Source: Clostridia bacterium (GTDB lineage: Bacteria; Bacillota; Clostridia; Oscillospirales; Acutalibacteraceae). Taken from it: DNA of 45,870 nucleotides. A program made the translations under genes and the position numbers. This document shows, in pieces, positions 41,389 to 45,870 of this stretch (position 1 is the first letter of the stretch; each line of letters starts with the position of its first letter). The DNA is taken from contig JAFQKB010000057.1 in assembly GCA_017397125.1 (NCBI GenBank), positions 1-45,870 on the forward strand, given 5' to 3'. Under the pieces are notes generated by a model. That model did no database searches. It was not told the DNA's origin and saw only the letters and a program-made list of their open reading frames with translations.

Positions 41389-42362
41389 AGCAGACCCTCC
41401 TCGTCCAATCGAATCACCCGAGCGCAGAAAGCAGCCAGGTCCTCCATAGAGGTCAGTGTGCCGGCCTGACGGCGCAACTGGGCCGCGCCGCGCAGTCCAT
41501 TCATATACCAGGCGGCGTGCTTGCGGGCCTCCAGCAGCGCCACCCTCTCCCCTTTGTGCCGGATGGTCAGCTCCACCTGGCGCATGAGAGTCGCCATTCG
41601 CTGGGCCATACCCGGGTCGGGTAAACAGACCTCGTGATTCAGATACGCTTCGATCTGCTGGAATATCCAGGGCCGGCCCAAAGCACCGCGGCCAACCATG
41701 ATCAGATCACAGCCGGTCTGTTCGTATAAGGCAGCAGCGGATTTTGCGTCCACCACGTCACCATTGCCGATAACCTTCACCGACACCGCCTGCTTGACCT
41801 GGCGGATGATATCCCAGTCTACCGGAGGTGCGTACATCTGGTCCCGGGTGCGGCCGTGGACCGTGATGGCATCCGCACCGCCCGCCTCGCAGGCCCGGGC
41901 CACATCGACAGCGTTGACCTCGTCCTTTGCGTATCCCTTGCGGATCTTGGCGGTCACTGGGATCGGGACCGCATCCTTAACCGCCTGCACCAGGCGGCGG
42001 CACAGCTCCGGCTCCCGCATCAAGGCACTGCCGCAATGATTGCCGGCAATTTTGGGCGCCGGACAGCCGAAATTGATGTCGATCCAATCGGGCTTATACG
42101 CCAGCGTCTGCCGGGCAGCCTCCGCCATAATGGCCGGATCGTCGCCAAACAGCTGGATGGCGGCGGGACGAATATCGTCGTCCAGCTCCAGCAGCTCCGC
42201 ACTTTTGCGGTCGCCATAGGTCAGCCCCTTGGCACTCACCATCTCGCCGATGACGCAGGCCGCGCCGAAATCCATACAGATCTTACGAAACGCCCGGTCC
42301 GCCACGCCCGCCATAGGTGCCAGCGCCGCTTTTCCGGTAATTTCCACGTTTCCGATACGCAC
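41385..42362 (-). CDS. dusB: tRNA-dihydrouridine synthase (DusB type)
   Basis: A 325-residue flavoenzyme reducing uridines in the tRNA D-loop. LAPMAGVADRAFR, DINFGCPAPKIAGNHCGSAL with the catalytic Cys, PVTAKIRKGY, TVHGRTRDQMY, and VIGNGDVVD and MVGRGALGRPWIF for FMN phosphate. The GTG at 42362 gives the family-typical start MRIGNVEI and has AGGAGG eight bases upstream; the ATG at 42368 (MQVRIG) is too near the SD, and TTG at 42383 is unlikely. Confidence 0.93.
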   Translation of the reverse strand: MRIGNVEITGKAALAPMAGVADRAFRKICMDFGAACVIGEMVSAKGLTYGDRKSAELLELDDDIRPAAIQLFGDDPAIMAEAARQTLAYKPDWIDINFGCPAPKIAGNHCGSALMREPELCRRLVQAVKDAVPIPVTAKIRKGYAKDEVNAVDVARACEAGGADAITVHGRTRDQMYAPPVDWDIIRQVKQAVSVKVIGNGDVVDAKSAAALYEQTGCDLIMVGRGALGRPWIFQQIEAYLNHEVCLPDPGMAQRMATLMRQVELTIRHKGERVALLEARKHAAWYMNGLRGAAQLRRQAGTLTSMEDLAAFCARVIRLDEEGLL

Positions 42363-42431
42363 CTGCATCACCTCCTTTTCCAAATACGGATATCAGTATA
42401 CACGAAAAGTTGTATTTTGGCTAGTACTAAC

Positions 42432-42460
42432 TTGTAATTTTGCAAAAGATGTATTATAAT
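42432..42460 (+). promoter_or_regulatory. Promoter of the PHP-domain gene
   Basis: TTGTAA (42432-42437), 17-base spacer, TATAAT (42455-42460), 31 bases before the ATG. Confidence 0.75.
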
Positions 42461-42491
42461 CGTTGTATTCACTTCGTCAGGAGGACTCTAT

Positions 42492-43208
42492 ATGTCCGAA
42501 TTAAATCAGTTAAAGCAAAAACTCATCAGCCAATACCCCTATAAATTCGAGCTGCACGCCCACACCAATCCCGCGAGCGGATGCTCCGAACTTTCCCCTG
42601 CCGAGATGGTGGAGCGGTGCAAGAACGCCGGCGCCTCCGGTGTGGTGGTCACAAACCATGCCATCTGGTGGATGCGGGAACAGTCCAAGGAGGATTGGTG
42701 CGCCCAATATCTCAAGGATTTTCGCGAGGCCAAAGAGGCCGGTGAGCGGCTGGGAATTAAGGTCCTGCTGGGCTTTGAGATGCATTTCCCGGAGAATAAC
42801 AACGATTATCTGTTGTTCGGCCCCGATGAGAGCTTTATCCCCCAGGCGTACGAATACATCGGCGGCAGCCAGCAGGATTTTTACGCGGCTTGCCACGGGG
42901 CTGACGTTTTGATCCTGCAGGCCCATCCCTGCCGGGATAACATGGTGCCGGCAGACCCCGCCTATCTGGACGGGTATGAGGTGTTCAATATGCACCCCGG
43001 CCACAACTCCCGTGTAGCGAAGGCGGCGAAACTGCACGCCCAGCACGGCGGCGTGGTCACCGGCGGCACCGATTTTCATCACCGCGGGCACGAGGGCAGT
43101 CTGTTCACCTGCTTCGCCGAGATGCCCCGGGACGAAAAAGACCTTGTCCGCCTGCTCCGCAGTGGTGATTACGTGTTTATGGCGGGAGATAAGGTGATAT
43201 TGGGGTGA
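42492..43208 (+). CDS. PHP-domain metal-dependent phosphoesterase family protein
   Basis: A 238-residue protein. The PHP metal-binding motifs are present: ELHAHT (H22, H24), VVTNHAIW, ILQAHPCRD and TGGTDFHHRGHEG. Members act as phosphatases or nucleases on phosphate esters; the substrate here is unknown. The sequence is compact, with no polymerase or helicase domain attached. SD CAGGAGG stands before the ATG at 42492. The next gene starts 18 bases on in the same direction. Confidence 0.85.
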   Translation: MSELNQLKQKLISQYPYKFELHAHTNPASGCSELSPAEMVERCKNAGASGVVVTNHAIWWMREQSKEDWCAQYLKDFREAKEAGERLGIKVLLGFEMHFPENNNDYLLFGPDESFIPQAYEYIGGSQQDFYAACHGADVLILQAHPCRDNMVPADPAYLDGYEVFNMHPGHNSRVAKAAKLHAQHGGVVTGGTDFHHRGHEGSLFTCFAEMPRDEKDLVRLLRSGDYVFMAGDKVILG

Positions 43209-43225
43209 AACAGAAAGGAGTATGT

Positions 43226-43801
43226 ATGCAAAAAGCATTCGTGTTAATATTTGGCCCGCATGCTGTTGGTAAAATGACCGTAGGTCAGGAACTTGCTAAA
43301 ATCACTGGATTTCGGTTGTTTCACAATCATATGTCTATCGAATTGTCTCGCAAATTATTTGCGCCTAATGAAACTGAAGAATACGAAGCACTCAACGACA
43401 TTATTCGTCAAAATGTTTTTGAGATGTTTGCATCAAGGAATCTTCCGGGTCTGATATTTACAAATATGTGTGCATTTGATGATCCTGATGATATAACTTA
43501 CTTGGTGGATGTAATCAATTTATTTCGGTCTAACGGAGCAAACTGTTACGTAGTGGAACTGTACGCTGATTTTGATGTTCGCTTGATGAGAAACAAAAGC
43601 GAAAATCGCTTGCTCCACAAAGAATCTAAACGTAACATCGAGTGGAGCGAAGCGGAAATGCGAGCCACTAGCCAAAAGTGGCGTCTCAACTCCTACGAAG
43701 ACGAGGTTTTACCTTTTGAGAACTATATCAAAATCAATAACACTACCATTCCGCCCGACAAAGTGGCAAAAATGATTGTTGAACAATTTGAACTTTACTA
43801 A
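43226..43801 (+). CDS. P-loop kinase-like protein (AAA/shikimate-kinase-like fold)
   Basis: A 191-residue protein with a Walker A loop GPHAVGKMTVG near the N-terminus and FRLFHNHMSIELSRKLF after it, then GLIFTNMCAFDD as a possible Walker B strand, and an RLMRNKSENRLLHKES lid-like helix. The layout is of small nucleoside or sugar kinases, but none is named with confidence. The ATG at 43226 has AAAGGAG five bases upstream. The coding sequence is much more AT-rich than all genes around it, and a palindromic repeat starts two bases after its stop, so recent transfer is likely. Confidence 0.7.
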   Translation: MQKAFVLIFGPHAVGKMTVGQELAKITGFRLFHNHMSIELSRKLFAPNETEEYEALNDIIRQNVFEMFASRNLPGLIFTNMCAFDDPDDITYLVDVINLFRSNGANCYVVELYADFDVRLMRNKSENRLLHKESKRNIEWSEAEMRATSQKWRLNSYEDEVLPFENYIKINNTTIPPDKVAKMIVEQFELY

Positions 43802-43803
43802 CC

Positions 43804-43943
43804 AGGCTTCCCCTCGAGGGGAAGCTGTCAGCCGTTAGGCTGACTGATGAGGTGTTCCGCGGAGCGGCAATATCAAGCAATTGCGTTCCGCACCACCTCA
43901 TCCACCGCCGTGCGGCGGTCCCCCTTCTCCTCGAGGAGAAGGT
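43804..43943. repeat. Palindromic MITE-like repeat
   Basis: A 140-bp element made of nested inverted repeats. Each end carries a 20-base self-complementary hairpin (GCTTCCCCTC GAGGGGAAGC, 43806-43825; CCTTCTCCTC GAGGAGAAGG, 43923-43942). Next inwards are GTCAGCC-GTTA-GGCTGAC (43827-43844) and ACCGCCG-TG-CGGCGGT (43904-43919), and GATGAGGTG (43846-43854) pairs with CACCTCATC (43894-43902). There is no transposase. From memory, closely similar GGGGAAGCTGTCAGCC..CTGATGAGGTG repeats are scattered in gut Clostridia genomes. Confidence 0.75.
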
Positions 43944-43956
43944 AAGATCACACAGC

Positions 43957-43991
43957 AAAAAGCCCTCTGCTGAAGCTCAGCAGAGGGCTTT
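43957..43991 (-). terminator. Terminator of the pyruvate:ferredoxin oxidoreductase gene
   Basis: AAAGCCCTCTGCTGA / TCAGCAGAGGGCTTT, 15-bp perfect stem with loop AGC and a U-run on the minus strand, 28 bases after the stop codon. Confidence 0.92.
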
Positions 43992-44019
43992 CTCTTTAGC
44001 TTAGGCTATCCTGTTCGGA

Positions 44020-45870
44020 TTACTGCACGTTCTGCGCGTACAGATCGCCCAGGCGCACCAGATGCTCGTAGCGAGCCATAGCGGTGGCCTCCGCCTTATC
44101 AAACAGCTCGTTGGCACGATCCGGGAAGGAACGGGTCAGAGACGCATAGCGGGCCTCATTCATAATGAAGTCGCGATAGCTGGTGGTGGGAGCCTTGCTA
44201 TCCATGGTGAAGGGGTTCTTGCCCTCCGCCTTGGCAGCGGGGTTAAAACGGAACATATTCCAGTAGCCGCAATCCACAGCCTTCTTCATCTCGGCCTGGC
44301 AGTTGACCATGCCACCCTTGATGGAGTGCATCTCGCAGGGAGAGTAGCCGATGATCAGAGAGGGACCCGGATACGCCTCAGCCTCAGCGATCGCCTTGAT
44401 GGTCTGGTTCATATCAGCGCCCATAGCGATCTGAGCAACGTAGACGTAGCCGTAGCTCATAGCGATCTCAGCCAGGCTCTTCTTGCTGATGGCCTTACCG
44501 GCAGCGGCAAACTGAGCCACCTGACCGATGTTAGAGGCCTTGGAGGCCTGACCGCCAGTGTTGGAGTACACCTCGGTATCGAAGACCATCACGTTGACAT
44601 CCTCGCCGGAGGCCAACACGTGGTCCAGACCGCCGAAGCCGATATCGTAGGCCCAGCCGTCACCGCCCATGATCCACACGGACTTCTTGTTCAGGTACTC
44701 CTTGTTCTCCAGAACAGCGGGAGCAACCGGGCAGCCGGCAGCGGCAGCCTTCTCCAGTTCAACCACCAGAGCGGCGGTAGCAGCGGTATTCTTCTCACCG
44801 TCGTTAACGGTATTCAGATACTCATCGGCAGCATCCTTGAACTCGGCAGAAGCCTTATCGGAGGCAGCCATCTCCTTAACCTGAGCAATCAGATTCTCAC
44901 GGATGGCCTTCTGGCCCAGATACATACCAAAGCCGTGCTCGGCGTTGTCCTCGAACAGGGAGTTCGCCCAGGCGGGACCGTGGCCGTTGGCATCGGTGGT
45001 ATAGGGAGAGGTAGCGGCGGGGCCGCCCCAGATGGAGGAACAACCGGTGGCGTTGGAGATGTACATACGATCGCCGAACAGCTGAGTGATCAGGCGGGCA
45101 TAAGCGGTCTCGGCGCAGCCGGCGCAGGAGCCGGAGAACTCCAGCAGAGGCTTCTTAAACTGGCTGGAGATGACGGTCTTGCCGCACACCTCGGGCTTCT
45201 CAGCGACCTTGGCCACGCAGTAGTCAAAGACCTCCTGCTCGGCGGCCTGGCTCTCCTGAGCAACCATCTTCAGGGAGTTGGTGGGACATACGCCGACGCA
45301 GACGCCGCAGCCCATGCAATCCAGGGGAGAAACAGCCAGAGTGTAGGTGTAGTTGGTCTTGATGACCGGCTTGGCAGCCTTCTTCATCTGAGCGGGAGCC
45401 GCAGCGACCTCGTCCTCGTTCAGAGCGAAGGGACGGATGGTGGCGTGGGGGCAGACGAAGGAGCACTTGTTACACTTGGCGCAGGTGGTGGGATCCCACT
45501 CGGGAACCATCACGGCCACGCCGCGCTTCTCATAGGCGGAAGCGCCCTGCTCGAAGGTACCGTCCGCGTGGTCGATAAAGGCGGAAACAGGCAGGCTGTC
45601 GCCGTCCATCTTGCCCACAGGCTTCATGATGGTGTCCACCATCTTGACCAGCTTGGCGGGACCCTGCTCGCACTCGGCGACAGCATTGTCCTCAGCGTTG
45701 GCCCAGTCGGCGGGCACGTCGATCTTAACAAAAGCGGTGGCACCGGCGTCGATGGCCTTGTGGTTCATCTCCACGATGTCCATACCCTTCTTGGAGTAGG
45801 ACTTGGTGGCGGCATCCTTCATATACTGGATGGCCTCCTCCTGGGGCATAACGCCGGCCAGGGTGAAGAA
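44020..45870 (-). CDS. nifJ: Pyruvate:ferredoxin (flavodoxin) oxidoreductase, C-terminal half (start outside window)
   Basis: The frame is open to the window end, giving about 616 residues of a protein that is normally near 1170. The enzyme splits pyruvate with CoA into acetyl-CoA and CO2, reducing ferredoxin, the centre of clostridial fermentation. Seen: the 2[4Fe-4S] ferredoxin domain (CAKCNKCSFVCPH and CMGCGVCVGVCP), SGSCAGCAETAYARL and NATGCSSIWGG, and the thiamine-diphosphate site GGDGWAYDIGFGGLDH with VFDTEVYSNTGGQASK. The N-terminal domains lie beyond the right edge. No frameshift is visible. Confidence 0.96.
   Translation of the reverse strand, partial: FFTLAGVMPQEEAIQYMKDAATKSYSKKGMDIVEMNHKAIDAGATAFVKIDVPADWANAEDNAVAECEQGPAKLVKMVDTIMKPVGKMDGDSLPVSAFIDHADGTFEQGASAYEKRGVAVMVPEWDPTTCAKCNKCSFVCPHATIRPFALNEDEVAAAPAQMKKAAKPVIKTNYTYTLAVSPLDCMGCGVCVGVCPTNSLKMVAQESQAAEQEVFDYCVAKVAEKPEVCGKTVISSQFKKPLLEFSGSCAGCAETAYARLITQLFGDRMYISNATGCSSIWGGPAATSPYTTDANGHGPAWANSLFEDNAEHGFGMYLGQKAIRENLIAQVKEMAASDKASAEFKDAADEYLNTVNDGEKNTAATAALVVELEKAAAAGCPVAPAVLENKEYLNKKSVWIMGGDGWAYDIGFGGLDHVLASGEDVNVMVFDTEVYSNTGGQASKASNIGQVAQFAAAGKAISKKSLAEIAMSYGYVYVAQIAMGADMNQTIKAIAEAEAYPGPSLIIGYSPCEMHSIKGGMVNCQAEMKKAVDCGYWNMFRFNPAAKAEGKNPFTMDSKAPTTSYRDFIMNEARYASLTRSFPDRANELFDKAEATAMARYEHLVRLGDLYAQNVQ

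Overview
The window looks like a piece of a moderately GC-rich, Gram-positive anaerobe of the class Clostridia, most likely an uncultured Oscillospirales/Ruminococcaceae-type gut bacterium. Grounds: pyruvate:ferredoxin oxidoreductase, a single-chain Fe-S L-serine dehydratase, HemZ-type radical SAM coproporphyrinogen dehydrogenase, methylglyoxal synthase, MreBCD/PBP2, lipoproteins with lipoboxes but no outer-membrane genes, strong SD sites (AAAGGAGG) and near-consensus TTGACA-17-TATAAT promoters. The species assignment is inference.

Layout. 1-1350: end of metK, then a lone secreted C39-like cysteine-peptidase lipoprotein with a perfect promoter. 1350-3785 (minus): a membrane-anchored PstS-like protein overlapping an L-serine dehydratase gene. 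3840-4325: gene-free stretch with two hairpin-ladder repeats of 20-nt period, then tRNA-Gln(UUG). 4387-12994 (minus): one long aromatic operon reading promoter - Phe/Tyr-rich leader peptide - attenuator - aminotransferase - pheA - aroB - aroC - aroE/aroK fusion - aroQ - aroA - DAHP synthase - terminator. It holds the whole route from E4P/PEP to chorismate and on to phenylpyruvate, with overlapping or closely spaced genes. 13041-16474 (minus): two paralogous SGNH hydrolases, one cytosolic and one a surface lipoprotein. 16490-17562: a decayed, repeated tRNA-Leu locus around an AT-rich membrane-protein gene. 17630-20264 (minus): tex and a small zinc-ribbon membrane protein. 20335-24118: phosphopantetheinyl transferase, two small unknown genes, a Wzx/MATE-type flippase and a TtcA-like PP-loop enzyme. 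24164-31497 (minus): zinc-ribbon protein, then the operon recJ - rsh(relA/spoT) - dtd - MBL hydrolase - hemZ. 31531-34705 (minus): hisS-aspS. 34744-36047 (minus): minD-mgsA. 36089-40759 (minus): mreB-mreC-mreD-PBP2. 40792-42362 (minus): dusB-maf. 42432-43801 (plus): PHP phosphoesterase and an AT-rich P-loop kinase-like gene. 43804-43943: a palindromic MITE-like repeat. 43957-end (minus): the C-terminal half of pyruvate:ferredoxin oxidoreductase.

The most notable item is the aromatic-operon leader. A consensus promoter drives a 22-codon ORF with an ideal ribosome-binding site and six Phe/Tyr codons in its first eleven, followed by mutually exclusive RNA pairings and an intrinsic terminator just before the first enzyme gene. 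This is the layout of ribosome-mediated attenuation, known best from proteobacterial pheA/trp leaders, here set to control a whole shikimate-phenylalanine operon in a Firmicute, where T-box or protein control is more usual. Second in interest are the 20-nt-period hairpin ladders and the rearranged tRNA-Leu locus.
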